This document shows, in pieces, positions 8,500 through 16,508 of a stretch of DNA of 64,000 bases. A program made the position numbers and the translations under genes. The notes below the pieces were generated by a model. That model saw only the letters and a list, made by a program, of their open reading frames with translations. It did no database searches and was not told the DNA's origin. The DNA is from JBMFVE01 sp049966155 (GTDB lineage Bacteria; Bacteroidota; Ignavibacteria; Kryptoniales; JAKASW01): the NCBI GenBank assembly GCA_049966155.1, contig JBMFVE010000001.1, forward strand, positions 124,001-188,000, in the 5' to 3' direction. How positions within the stretch are numbered: position 1 is the first letter of the stretch; every line of letters starts with the position of its first letter.

Positions 8500-8871
8500 T
8501 TAAAATTTTAATCCACCTTCGCGGGCACCTTCTGCCAGAGCTTTTAACCTCCCGTGGTACCGATATCCGTTTCTGTCAAACACAACTGTTTGAATGTTCC
8601 TTTCGAGAGCTTTCCTCGCAAGAGCCACGCCTACAATTTTGCCAACGCTGACTTTACCTTTAACTAATTTCACTTCTGAAGCTATATCTTTGCTGAGGCT
8701 GGATACCTGAACAAGTGTCCTCCCTGCTGTATCATCAACAATAGCACCATAAATATGCTTCAGACTTCTGAACACAACCAGACGTGGACGCTCCGGCGTG
8801 CCCCTTATCTTCGCCTTAATACCGCGCTTGATCCTCTCACGCTTCTCTCTTTTCTTTTCAAGTCTTCCCAT
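8500..8871 (-). CDS. rplR: 50S ribosomal protein L18
   Basis: 5S rRNA-binding protein of the central protuberance. 123 aa. Family marks are the basic N-terminus (KKREKRERIKRGIKAKIRG), RPRLVVFRSLKHIYGAIVDD and the C-terminal FDRNGYRYHGRLKALAEGAREGGL. Located between rplF (19-base gap) and rpsE (16-base gap). Confidence 0.97.
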   Translation of the reverse strand: MGRLEKKREKRERIKRGIKAKIRGTPERPRLVVFRSLKHIYGAIVDDTAGRTLVQVSSLSKDIASEVKLVKGKVSVGKIVGVALARKALERNIQTVVFDRNGYRYHGRLKALAEGAREGGLKF

Positions 8872-8890
8872 CTTATATGAACCTCAACTT

Positions 8891-9436
8891 TTATTTCCCT
8901 GCAGCGGCAGCTTTACCGGCCTTCCGGCGCACAACCTCGGTGTCATATTTTATACCCTTCCCCTTGTATGGTTCCGGCGGTCTGAAGGATCTTATTTTAG
9001 CCGCTACCTGTCCAACAAGCTGCTTATCTGTTCCAGAAACAACTATATTTGTTGGACTTGGGAGCTCTATATTGACACCTGCAGGGGGTTTAAAGAGAAT
9101 AGGATGTGAATACCCAAGGAGTAACTGAAGATTGCTTCCCTTCATCTCAGCACGATAACCGACACCGATTATCTCCAGCTTCTTTTGAAACCCGCTAACC
9201 ACACCAATAACCATATTGTTTAAAAGTGCTCTCCAGAGGCCATGCAAGGCATTGTAAAACTTTCCTTCACCTTTTACCTTTACGAAGACCTCTTCTGGTT
9301 TTATTTCAAATGAAATAGCAGGGTGAGCAGCAGCAGACAGCTCTCCTCTTGGACCTTTTACTTTCAAAAGGTTGTCAGTTACCTGAACTGTAACTCCCTT
9401 TGGTATTGCGACTGGTTTTTTTCCAATACGTGACAC
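8891..9436 (-). CDS. rplF: 50S ribosomal protein L6
   Basis: L6 lies near the factor-binding site of the 50S subunit. 181 aa with the two repeated L6 domains. Starts MSRIGKKPVAIPKGV, contains LLLGYSHPILFKPPAGV, and carries the C-terminal signature PPEPYKGKGIKYDTEVVRRK followed by a short Ala-rich tail. 18 bases after rpsH. Confidence 0.97.
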   Translation of the reverse strand: MSRIGKKPVAIPKGVTVQVTDNLLKVKGPRGELSAAAHPAISFEIKPEEVFVKVKGEGKFYNALHGLWRALLNNMVIGVVSGFQKKLEIIGVGYRAEMKGSNLQLLLGYSHPILFKPPAGVNIELPSPTNIVVSGTDKQLVGQVAAKIRSFRPPEPYKGKGIKYDTEVVRRKAGKAAAAGK

Positions 9437-9454
9437 GTTACAAACTCCTTGTTG

Positions 9455-9850
9455 TTACCATATGTAACAAATTACTTCTCCACCAACATTTTGCTGGCGA
9501 GCCTCTCTATCAGTCATCACACCTCTGTTGGTTGAAATAATTGCAACACCTAAACCATTCAGTACACGTGGAAGTTCCGCAGCACCGGCATATACTCTCC
9601 TTCCCGGCACCGAAACTCTCCTCAAGCCAGTTAATACGGGCTTGCCATTGTAATACTTCAAATAGATTCTAATTACACCCTGCTTTGAATCTTTTATTTC
9701 GGTGTATTTGTCTATATAATGTTGTTCATAAAGGATCTTGGTGATCGCGCGTTTCAGATTACTTGCCGGAATATCCACCCTCCTGTGTCGTGCCCTGGCG
9801 GCATTCCTCAAGCGGGTTAAGTAATCTGCGATAGGATCAGTCATCGACAT
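9455..9850 (-). CDS. rpsH: 30S ribosomal protein S8
   Basis: Primary 16S rRNA binder and, in E. coli, the repressor of the spc operon. 131 aa. Starts MSMTDPIADYLTRLRNA; an AGGAG site lies nine bases before the first ATG, favouring it over the second ATG two codons later. The C-terminal motif has GVAIISTNRGVMTDREARQ and GGEVICYIW. Ordinary spacing to rpsN (24) and rplF (18). Confidence 0.97.
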   Translation of the reverse strand: MSMTDPIADYLTRLRNAARARHRRVDIPASNLKRAITKILYEQHYIDKYTEIKDSKQGVIRIYLKYYNGKPVLTGLRRVSVPGRRVYAGAAELPRVLNGLGVAIISTNRGVMTDREARQQNVGGEVICYIW

Positions 9851-9874
9851 CGACTTCCACTCCTGAATTAAATA

Positions 9875-10060
9875 TTACCAACTTGCTTTCTTGATACCGG
9901 GTATTAACCCTTCAAGTGCCATCTTCCTGAAACAAATCCGACATACACCGAATTTCCTATAGTACGCTCTTGGCCGACCACATACGGTGCACCGGTTATG
10001 CTTTCTCACCTTATACTTTGGCTCCCTCTGAGCCTTAACAATCATTGCCTTTCTTGCCAC
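9875..10060 (-). CDS. rpsN: 30S ribosomal protein S14, zinc-binding type Z
   Basis: Short, zinc-binding S14 of 61 aa in the 30S head. Two CxxC pairs (Cys24/Cys27 in CTVC and Cys40/Cys43 in CRIC) make the zinc ribbon; the C-terminal GLIPGIKKASW is the normal ending for the short form. The long, cysteine-free S14 is not in this window. Located between rplE and rpsH. Confidence 0.97.
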   Translation of the reverse strand: MARKAMIVKAQREPKYKVRKHNRCTVCGRPRAYYRKFGVCRICFRKMALEGLIPGIKKASW

Positions 10061-10078
10061 TCAATTGCTCCTTTTGCT

Positions 10079-10720
10079 TTAGGCAGCTTCAGTTTCTGGT
10101 TTCCTGAATGGAACCCCAAAACCTTTCAGAAGCTCCATTGCTTCCTCATCGGTCCTGGCGGTGGTTACAATTGTGATATCCATTCCAAATATTCTTTCCA
10201 CCTTGTCAACATCTATTTCAGGAAAGATTATTTGTTCCTTGATTCCAAGTGTGTAGTTACCTCTGCCGTCAAACGACTTGTCCGGTACTCCTCGAAAATC
10301 CCTCACGCGGGGTATTGCAAGATTAATTAACCTGTCAAGGAATTCATACATTCGTTCGCCGCGGAGGGTTACGCGGCAACCAATTGGAACTCCCTCTCTT
10401 AGCTTGAAATTTGATATTGATTTTTTAGCCCGCGTAATCGCAGGTTTTTGTCCAGTTATTATTGTCATTTCTCGAACAACGGTGTCAAGTATTTTGGGAT
10501 CCTGGGTTGCCGCTCCAACTCCGGAATTAACACTTATCATTTCCAGGCGGGGTACCTGCATCACATTTTTATAATTAAACTTCTTCATCATCACAGGAAC
10601 AATTTCTTTCCTGTATTTCTCCAATAATCGAGGAGTGAGTTTTTCCTCAACTATCTCCTCGGCTTGCTGTACCTGAGGATCTGGCTTTTGTTTCTTTTCC
10701 TTCTTTTGCTCTTTTGCCAT
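10079..10720 (-). CDS. rplE: 50S ribosomal protein L5 with charged N-terminal extension
   Basis: L5 binds 5S rRNA and contacts the P-site tRNA. The ATG at 10720 (MAKEQKKEKKQ) is chosen; an in-frame TTG at 10735 overlaps the rplX stop. From there the protein is 213 aa, longer than the usual 179 aa, because about 30 Lys-, Glu- and Gln-rich residues precede the conserved start LTPRLLEKYRKEIVP. The core motifs NVMQVPRLEMISVNSGVG, TGQKPAITRAKKSI and GVPIGCRVTLRG are intact, as is the DEEAMELLKGFGVPF end. The extension is probably flexible; its role is unknown. Confidence 0.95.
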   Translation of the reverse strand: MAKEQKKEKKQKPDPQVQQAEEIVEEKLTPRLLEKYRKEIVPVMMKKFNYKNVMQVPRLEMISVNSGVGAATQDPKILDTVVREMTIITGQKPAITRAKKSISNFKLREGVPIGCRVTLRGERMYEFLDRLINLAIPRVRDFRGVPDKSFDGRGNYTLGIKEQIIFPEIDVDKVERIFGMDITIVTTARTDEEAMELLKGFGVPFRKPETEAA

Positions 10721-10731
10721 TTTAAATCCAA

Positions 10732-11052
10732 TCAAAACATTTCGTTACAATTCTTACAAACGCGCATTTTTTGTCGTTTGCCGCTTGTAGATGTTACAGT
10801 GGTATATCCAACGCGTGCTGCATTGTTACACTTCGGACAAACCACCATCACATTTGAAGCGTGAATTGGAAATTCGCGTTCGACAATTCCACCTTGCGGC
10901 ATCTTTGCAGATGGGCGAGTTGCACGCTTTCTGATATTAACTCCTTCAACAAGAACCCTTTGCCTGTCTGGAAAAACGCGCAGGACCTTTCCAGTTTTTC
11001 CTCTTGCGTTACCGCTTATTACCAGTACCATGTCATTTTTATGAACGTGCAT
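10732..11052 (-). CDS. rplX: 50S ribosomal protein L24 with zinc ribbon
   Basis: L24 initiates 50S assembly. 106 aa. The KOW motif is at about residues 6-33 (DMVLVISGNARGKTGKVLRV), followed by NIRKRATRPS. The C-terminal half has CPKC (about 72-75) and CKNC (about 99-102), a four-cysteine ribbon found in many L24 proteins. The stop overlaps the alternative TTG start region of rplE; the real rplE start is 11 bases downstream. Confidence 0.96.
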   Translation of the reverse strand: MHVHKNDMVLVISGNARGKTGKVLRVFPDRQRVLVEGVNIRKRATRPSAKMPQGGIVEREFPIHASNVMVVCPKCNNAARVGYTTVTSTSGKRQKMRVCKNCNEMF

Positions 11053-11067
11053 TCTGAAACCCTCTTC

Positions 11068-11436
11068 CTAAATTACTTCAGGAGCAAGTGATACTATTTT
11101 CATAAACTGCTTCTCTCTTAACTCACGAGCAACCGGTCCGAAAATTCGGGTACCTCTCGGTTCGCCCTGTGCATTGAGAAGCACAGCAGCGTTCTCATCA
11201 AACCTGATAAAAGTACCGTCCGAACGCCTGTACTCTTTCCTGGTCCGAACCACAACTGCCTTAGAAACATCTCCCTTCTTTACCTCCGCTCCAGGAATAG
11301 CCTGTTTAACAGATACCACAATCAGGTCGCCCAGGCCGGCATACCTGCGGTCGTGACCTCCGAGAACTCTTATACATCGGACTTTCTTTGCTCCAGAATT
11401 ATCTGCAACTACAAGATTCGTCTCTTCCTGTATCAC
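11068..11436 (-). CDS. rplN: 50S ribosomal protein L14
   Basis: L14 lies at the subunit interface and contacts the silencing factor RsfS in known systems. 122 aa, exact family length. Starts MIQEETNLVVADNSGAKKV, has GDLIVVSVKQAIPG, RTRKEYRRSDGTFIRFDENA and ends with KIVSLAPEVI. Located between rpsQ (14-base gap) and rplX (15-base gap). Confidence 0.98.
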   Translation of the reverse strand: MIQEETNLVVADNSGAKKVRCIRVLGGHDRRYAGLGDLIVVSVKQAIPGAEVKKGDVSKAVVVRTRKEYRRSDGTFIRFDENAAVLLNAQGEPRGTRIFGPVARELREKQFMKIVSLAPEVI

Positions 11437-11450
11437 TTAAAAACCCTCCG

Positions 11451-11720
11451 CTACTTCGCTTTCTCAACTATTTCGACGAGACGCCATCTCTTCCGTTTAG
11501 AAAGAGGACGAGTTTCCATTATCTTAACAATATCGCCGACATGCGCTTCTCTCTTCTCGTCGTGAACCATGAGTTTTGTGGTACGCTTGAAATATTTCTT
11601 ATACAATGGATGCGGCACAAGGCGCTCAATTGCCACCACGATCGATTTTTCCATCCGATCGCTTACCACTTTTCCTATTCTGGTCTTTCTTAAATTCATT
11701 TTGTTCTTTGTCTTTTCCAT
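11451..11720 (-). CDS. rpsQ: 30S ribosomal protein S17
   Basis: Primary 16S rRNA-binding protein with an OB fold. 89 aa. Conserved parts are RKTRIGKVVSDRMEKSIVVA, HPLYKKYFKRT, HDEKREAHVGDIVKI and METRPLSKRKRWRLVEIVE. The ATG overlaps the rpmC stop by one base (TGATG), with GAGG upstream, so the two are probably translationally coupled. Confidence 0.97.
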   Translation of the reverse strand: MEKTKNKMNLRKTRIGKVVSDRMEKSIVVAIERLVPHPLYKKYFKRTTKLMVHDEKREAHVGDIVKIMETRPLSKRKRWRLVEIVEKAK

Positions 11721-11959
11721 CAGACAACCTCAGTCGAAGGAGAATTTTGCTCTCCTTTTCTTTTTTCTAATTCTCGCTCACGTAGTATTGTTTTCATTCG
11801 AGCGATTTCCTTTCTCAAAAATCTTGCCTGAACAGGATTCTTTACTTCTCCACCCACTGCTTTCTGAAACCGGATCTTGTCAAGGGCTTCTTCATTTTCC
11901 TTAATTCGCTGAAGAATTTCCTTATCAGAAAGAGGGCGGATTTCATGGGGCTTTAACAT
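11720..11959 (-). CDS. rpmC: 50S ribosomal protein L29
   Basis: L29 lies at the tunnel exit and helps dock trigger factor and SRP. 79 aa, predicted as two helices. LKPHEIRPLSDKEILQRIKE at the N-terminus and NPVQARFLRKEIARMKTILRE are the usual signatures. Three bases after rplP and overlapping rpsQ by one base. Confidence 0.96.
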   Translation of the reverse strand: MLKPHEIRPLSDKEILQRIKENEEALDKIRFQKAVGGEVKNPVQARFLRKEIARMKTILRERELEKRKGEQNSPSTEVV

Positions 11960-11962
11960 TTT

Positions 11963-12382
11963 TTAACCCTCGTAATCCATTCTTACAACAAACTTTGTCT
12001 TAATTGGAAGCTTATGCGCTGCAAGCCTCAAAGCTTCCTCAGCAAGAGCCTCCGTAATACCGCCAACCTCAAACATAATTGCGCCCGGCTTAACAACTGC
12101 AACCCAGAATTCAGGTGCGCCCTTACCTTTACCCATTCTCGTTTCAGCCGGTTTCTTCGTCACAGGTTTATCAGGAAAAATCCTGATCCAGATTTTACCA
12201 TCCCGTTTCATCTGTCTCGTCAGCGCAACACGGGCTGCCTCAATCTGACGAGCCGTAATCCAGCCCGGCTCCAGCGCCTTCAAGCCAAAATCTCCAAATG
12301 CTACCGTACTACCACGGACTGCCTTCCCGCGCATACGGCCTCTCTGTGATTTTCTGTACTTAACTCTTTTTGGCATCAACAT
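11963..12382 (-). CDS. rplP: 50S ribosomal protein L16
   Basis: L16 organises the A-site tRNA and peptidyl transferase region. 139 aa from the ATG at 12382, which has GAGGAG eight bases upstream; a second in-frame ATG two codons later gives the usual MPKRVKYRKSQRGRM start. Motifs FGDFGLKALEPGWITARQIE, RIFPDKPVTKKPAETRMGKG and VMFEVGG-like IMFEVGG are intact. The conserved arginine corresponding to the RoxA-hydroxylated E. coli Arg81 lies in the PAETRMGKGKG loop. Confidence 0.97.
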   Translation of the reverse strand: MLMPKRVKYRKSQRGRMRGKAVRGSTVAFGDFGLKALEPGWITARQIEAARVALTRQMKRDGKIWIRIFPDKPVTKKPAETRMGKGKGAPEFWVAVVKPGAIMFEVGGITEALAEEALRLAAHKLPIKTKFVVRMDYEG

Positions 12383-12400
12383 TTTCTAAACTCCTCGTTC

Positions 12401-13042
12401 TTATCTGGGAAGCGGACCGTATACCTCGCCGCGACAAATCCAGACCTTTACACCAATCAGACCATATATTGTCTTCGCAGGAACGCTTGCATAATCAATA
12501 TCTGCACGCAGGGTATGCAGTGGAACCCTTCCTTCACGGTATTGTTCTGTTCGAGCAATTTCTGCCCCGCCAAGACGACCAGCACACATCACCCGAATGC
12601 CTTCAGCTCCCATTCTCATTGCAGATGTAATTGCATTCTTCATAGCACGCCTGAAATTGATTCTTCCTTCTATTTGTGTTGCAATATTTTCAGCAACCAA
12701 ATACGCATCCAGCTCAGGCCGCTTTATTTCAAATGTTTTAATCTTGACAGCTTCACGACCTGTCAATTTTTTTAACTCGGCTTCAATTTGACTCACATCT
12801 TTACCACTCTTACCAATTACAATTCCAGGTCGGCTGGTGTGTATGGATACTGTAAGCTGCCCACCCTTCCTTTCAATAACCAATCTTGAGACACCTGCTT
12901 TTTTCAAACGGTTTCGTAAATAGCTTCGAACTTTTTCGTCTTCTCTGAGAAGATCCGAATAACCCTTTCGCTCAAACCAAGTGGAATCCCAGTCGCGCGT
13001 TATTCCCAGCCTAAAACCGATAGGATTTGTCTTTTGTCCCAA
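12401..13042 (-). CDS. rpsC: 30S ribosomal protein S3
   Basis: S3 lines the mRNA entry channel. The start is a TTG at 13042 giving MGQKTNPIGFRLGI, five bases after GGAGG; there is no ATG near it, and the upstream in-frame TTG at 13054 overlaps the binding site. 213 aa. KH domain type 2 with GKSGKDVSQIEAELKKLTG (about 80-98) and the C-terminal S3 motif GAEGIRVMCAGRLGGAEIAR are intact. The protein ends at GEVYGPLPR without a long tail. Confidence 0.96.
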   Translation of the reverse strand: MGQKTNPIGFRLGITRDWDSTWFERKGYSDLLREDEKVRSYLRNRLKKAGVSRLVIERKGGQLTVSIHTSRPGIVIGKSGKDVSQIEAELKKLTGREAVKIKTFEIKRPELDAYLVAENIATQIEGRINFRRAMKNAITSAMRMGAEGIRVMCAGRLGGAEIARTEQYREGRVPLHTLRADIDYASVPAKTIYGLIGVKVWICRGEVYGPLPR

Positions 13043-13054
13043 AAGTTCCTCCAA

Positions 13055-13414
13055 TCAATCCTTTTTCTTTTCTTCCTTTGTTGCTATAACGACAGTTATA
13101 TGGTTACTTCGTTTCCTAATTCTATAAGCGCGCCCCATAGGAGCAGGCAAAATTCTCTTTGCTGTAGGGCCACCATCTACTTTTATTTCTTTCACATAGA
13201 GACTTTGCTCGTCAATCTTTCCAACATCATCCCTGTTCATAATATTCGCTACCGCAGATCTTACCACTTTTTCAGCTTCCTTTGCCGCATGTTTTGGTGA
13301 AAAATGCAATATAGATAATGCCTCGCCAACGCTCTTGCCACGTATCATATCAACAACAAGCCGCATTTTACGGGGTGACGAACCAACATATCTTGCTATT
13401 GCACGAGATTCCAT
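13055..13414 (-). CDS. rplV: 50S ribosomal protein L22
   Basis: L22 lines the exit tunnel with a long beta hairpin that can carry macrolide resistance changes. 119 aa. RYVGSSPRKMRLVVDMIRGK is at about residues 8-27; the hairpin GPTAKRILPAPMGRAYRIRKR shows no obvious deletion. Ends with a Lys-rich tail. 16 bases after rpsS. Confidence 0.97.
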   Translation of the reverse strand: MESRAIARYVGSSPRKMRLVVDMIRGKSVGEALSILHFSPKHAAKEAEKVVRSAVANIMNRDDVGKIDEQSLYVKEIKVDGGPTAKRILPAPMGRAYRIRKRSNHITVVIATKEEKKKD

Positions 13415-13430
13415 AATTCAAACTCCTCTG

Positions 13431-13718
13431 TTATGCCGGCGTTGCTGCTTTTTCTGCCTTTGTCCCTGAATGGGCTCTAAAAGTGCGTGTTGGTGCAAAC
13501 TCACCAAGACGATGACCAACCATGGCTTCGATTATATATACAGGAATAAATTTGTTACCGTTGTGTACGGCAAATGTATGTCCAACGAATTCTGGAATGA
13601 TCATACAATCTCTTGCCCATGTTTTAATTACCTTCTTTTGACTCTTACGGTTGAGCTCCTCAACCTTCTTAAGAAGTTTCGGATCTACATATACACCTTT
13701 TTTTAATGACCGCGCCAT
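13431..13718 (-). CDS. rpsS: 30S ribosomal protein S19
   Basis: S19 in the 30S head, partner of S13. 95 aa. Starts MARSLKKGVYVDPKLLKKVE, contains TWARDCMIIPEFVGHTFAVHNG and VGHRLGEFAPTRTFRAHSG, all diagnostic. Ten bases after rplB and 16 before rplV. Confidence 0.98.
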   Translation of the reverse strand: MARSLKKGVYVDPKLLKKVEELNRKSQKKVIKTWARDCMIIPEFVGHTFAVHNGNKFIPVYIIEAMVGHRLGEFAPTRTFRAHSGTKAEKAATPA

Positions 13719-13728
13719 AGTTTAACCG

Positions 13729-14556
13729 TTACTTTCTGCGTTTAACGATATATTTATTGGACTGCTTATCGCGCTTGCGCGTCTTCTTTCCTTTTGTCTT
13801 CCAGCCCCATGGTGAGACTGGATGTGGATTGCCCTGGGGCGACTTACCTTCACCACCGCCATGTGGATGATCTACAGGGTTCATTACAACTCCACGTGAC
13901 TGAGGCCTGACTCCCAGCCATCTGATTCGGCCGGCTTTACCCCAGCTTATGTTTTCATACTCAGCATTACTTACAACTCCAACAGTAGCAAGACACTCAG
14001 TACGCACCATTCTTACCTCACCTGAAGGGAGCCTCAGCTGTGCATAATTTCCTTCCTTTGCAACAAGCTGAGCTGAGTTTCCTGCACTTCTAACAATTTG
14101 TCCACCTTTTCCCGCCTTTAACTCTACATTATGCACAGTGGTTCCAACGGGGATATTTTTCAACGGCAGAGCATTCCCTGGTTTTATTTCTGCATTTTCC
14201 CCCGACTGAACTATATCCCCAACCTTGAGTCCTTCGGGAGAAATTATATACCTTTTCTCCCCATCAGCGTAATGAATGAGCGCAATCCGTGCATTTCTGT
14301 TTGGATCGTATTCTATTGATGCAACTTTTCCGTCGACTCCAAATTTATCTCTCTTGAAATCAATAATCCTGTAAAACTTCTTATGCCCACCACCTCGATG
14401 CCTTGAAGTAATCCTCCCCTGATTATTCCTGCCTCCGGTACTTTTTAAGGGCACAATTAATGACTTTTCCGGCTTAGAAGCTGTCAGTTCCTCAAACGTA
14501 GAAACAGTATAAAATCTTCTTGCAGGCGTCGTTGGTTTTAACTTCTTCAAACCCAT
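13729..14556 (-). CDS. rplB: 50S ribosomal protein L2
   Basis: L2 is required for peptidyl transferase centre assembly and subunit joining. 275 aa. N-terminal RNA-binding domain with GRNNQGRITSRHRGGGHKK (about 41-59) and FKRDKFGVDGKVASIEYDPN; C-terminal signature GVVMNPVDHPHGGGEGKSPQ contains the conserved His near the catalytic centre. Ends KRDKQSNKYIVKRRK. Confidence 0.98.
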   Translation of the reverse strand: MGLKKLKPTTPARRFYTVSTFEELTASKPEKSLIVPLKSTGGRNNQGRITSRHRGGGHKKFYRIIDFKRDKFGVDGKVASIEYDPNRNARIALIHYADGEKRYIISPEGLKVGDIVQSGENAEIKPGNALPLKNIPVGTTVHNVELKAGKGGQIVRSAGNSAQLVAKEGNYAQLRLPSGEVRMVRTECLATVGVVSNAEYENISWGKAGRIRWLGVRPQSRGVVMNPVDHPHGGGEGKSPQGNPHPVSPWGWKTKGKKTRKRDKQSNKYIVKRRK

Positions 14557-14574
14557 ATCAAATTCCTTTCACCC

Positions 14575-14865
14575 CTACACATTTCCAAGGAGATCTATTG
14601 TATAACCTTCCATCAATGTGACTATTGCTTTTTTTCTGTCAGGTCTCCGCCCGTCGAATCTTCCGCGCTTGGTCATGGAAACAATTGATTTTCCTTTAAC
14701 ATTGACAGTACGAACACTCTTTACTTTGACATTAAACCTCTTTTCAATCTCTCCCTTTATAGCTATTTTGTTAGCATCGGGTGACACTTCAAATGCATAC
14801 TGCCTCTCTTCATGAAGCTTAGTTATCTTCTCTGTCAATAAAGGTTTCTTAATAACCAAACTCAT
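14575..14865 (-). CDS. rplW: 50S ribosomal protein L23
   Basis: L23 is the main docking site for trigger factor and SRP at the tunnel exit. 96 aa. Conserved segments are IKKPLLTEKITKLHEERQYA, FNVKVKSVRTVNVKGK and RFDGRRPDRKKAIVTL. Its start overlaps the rplD stop by one base, implying coupling. Confidence 0.97.
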   Translation of the reverse strand: MSLVIKKPLLTEKITKLHEERQYAFEVSPDANKIAIKGEIEKRFNVKVKSVRTVNVKGKSIVSMTKRGRFDGRRPDRKKAIVTLMEGYTIDLLGNV

Positions 14866-15500
14866 TATGCTACTCCTGCAAGTTTAGATTGCAAGCTCTC
14901 AAGCGCGCTGCGCTGGAACAATATCACATCATTGTTAAGTAAATCATAAGCTGAAGCCACATCAGCCGACATAACATTTACACTCTTTATATTGCGACCT
15001 GCTAGATACGTCTTCGAATCAAATTTTGAAAGGAGCATCAAGACCTTCTTTTCACTCAAACCAAGAGATTTCAAAATTCCATAAACCTGCTTTGTTTTGA
15101 TTTCAGGAAGTTCAAAATCCTCCACCACAACAAGACCATTTTCCTTTGCCTTATAAGCAAGTGCCGATTTCCGGGCAAGCCTTTTTACTTTTTCGTTGAC
15201 TTTTTTCTCGTACTTATGGGGCTGAGGGCCAAAAATTGTGCCACCACCCGCCCAAAGCGGATTCCTTATAGAACCGCTTCGTGCACGGCCTGTGTGCTTT
15301 TGCTTCCATGGCTTTTTACCGCCGCCGCTGACTTCAGCCCGGGTTTTGGTCTTGTGCGTACCCTGACGACGATTTTCAAGAAAAGCTGTCACAGCCAGAT
15401 ATATCGCATGATCGTTAGGATCAATCTCAAAGACCTCCGGCATCAACTTGATTACATCACCAGTCTTACTGCCGTCTATTTTAAAAACCTCTAAATCCAT
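14865..15500 (-). CDS. rplD: 50S ribosomal protein L4
   Basis: L4 binds the exit tunnel and, in E. coli, autoregulates the S10 operon. The ATG at 15500 (MDLEVFKIDGSKTG) has GAGGAAGG eight bases upstream; the in-frame GTG at 15518 overlaps rplC. 211 aa. The tunnel loop TKTRAEVSGGGKKPWKQKHTG and ARSGSIRNPLWAGGGTIFGP are intact at about residues 50-90. Confidence 0.97.
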   Translation of the reverse strand: MDLEVFKIDGSKTGDVIKLMPEVFEIDPNDHAIYLAVTAFLENRRQGTHKTKTRAEVSGGGKKPWKQKHTGRARSGSIRNPLWAGGGTIFGPQPHKYEKKVNEKVKRLARKSALAYKAKENGLVVVEDFELPEIKTKQVYGILKSLGLSEKKVLMLLSKFDSKTYLAGRNIKSVNVMSADVASAYDLLNNDVILFQRSALESLQSKLAGVA

Positions 15501-15514
15501 CAGCTCAACCTTCC

Positions 15515-16135
15515 TCACTTGGTAATTTCAATATAACCATTTGCTGGACCGGGAACCGAACCTTCAACCAGAAGAAGATTTGAATCAGCAATTATCCGGA
15601 CAACTTTGAGATTTTTCACCGTGGAGCGCTTTCCTCCCATTCGACCGGCCATTCTCAAACCTTTGAATGATCGAGAAGGATAAGACGAACTGCCAACAGA
15701 CCCTGGAGCCCTTGTTCTATCGCTCTGACCATGTGTTACAGGACCCCCTCCAAAGTGATGTCTTTTTACTACACCCTGAAACCCCTTTCCTTTGCTGGTT
15801 CCTGACACAGATACCCGATCACCAACGGAGAAAATTTTGTCAACTGTTACCACATCTCCCGGTTTGAACAACGATGGGTCAAAACCCTTAAACTCCTTCA
15901 AAATAGACGGCGGCTTTACACCTGATTTCCCGAAGTGACCTTTAAGAGGCTTGTTCACCAGACGGTCAGGCCTCTGCCCAAAGCCGACCTGGAGAGCATC
16001 GTAACCATCCCTCTCCTTGGTCTTAACCTGTGTTATTGTACAGGGACCAGCTTCAATGACAGTAACAGAAATCGAATTTCCCTTTTCATCAAAGATGTTT
16101 GTCATTCCAAGTTTTTTTCCAAGTAAACCGCTCAT
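15515..16135 (-). CDS. rplC: 50S ribosomal protein L3
   Basis: L3 approaches the peptidyl transferase centre and starts 50S assembly. 206 aa. Starts MSGLLGKKLGMTNIFDEKG; the central loop has KGFQGVVKRHHFGGGPVTHG and APGSVGSSSYPSRSFKGLRM with the Gln-containing methylation region altered only modestly; ends with VPGPANGYIEITK. 33 bases after rpsJ. Confidence 0.97.
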   Translation of the reverse strand: MSGLLGKKLGMTNIFDEKGNSISVTVIEAGPCTITQVKTKERDGYDALQVGFGQRPDRLVNKPLKGHFGKSGVKPPSILKEFKGFDPSLFKPGDVVTVDKIFSVGDRVSVSGTSKGKGFQGVVKRHHFGGGPVTHGQSDRTRAPGSVGSSSYPSRSFKGLRMAGRMGGKRSTVKNLKVVRIIADSNLLLVEGSVPGPANGYIEITK

Positions 16136-16168
16136 TTTAAATGGCTCCAGTTAATCAAGGGAAACACT

Positions 16169-16477
16169 TTAAACTTTCATCTCAACTTCTACGCCAGCCG
16201 GCAAATCCAGCTTCGTCAGGGAATCCACAGACTTAGAGGAAGCATTGTATATATATATCACTCGCTTGTGCTGACGAAGCTCAAACTGTTCCCTGCTGCG
16301 TTTGTCTACATGAGGTGAACGTAAAACCGTGTAAACAGTCTTTTTTGTCGGCAACGGGATCGGACCTGAGACAATGGCCCCGGTAGACTTAATTGTCTTC
16401 ACAATTTTTTCGGATGATTTGTCTATTAGAGCGTGATCGTAAGATTTTAACTTGATTCTTATTGTCTGACCAGGCAC
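16169..16477 (-). CDS. rpsJ: 30S ribosomal protein S10
   Basis: S10 (NusE) acts in the 30S head and, with NusB and NusG, in antitermination. 102 aa. RIKLKSYDHALIDKSSEKIV, GPIPLPTKKTVYTVLRSPHV and DKRSREQFELRQHKRVI are all canonical. It is the first gene of the S10 set and follows tuf after 31 bases, with no visible terminator between them. Confidence 0.98.
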   Translation of the reverse strand: MPGQTIRIKLKSYDHALIDKSSEKIVKTIKSTGAIVSGPIPLPTKKTVYTVLRSPHVDKRSREQFELRQHKRVIYIYNASSKSVDSLTKLDLPAGVEVEMKV

Positions 16478-16508
16478 GGCTTACCTCGTTTCCCTTAATG
16501 ATATTTAC

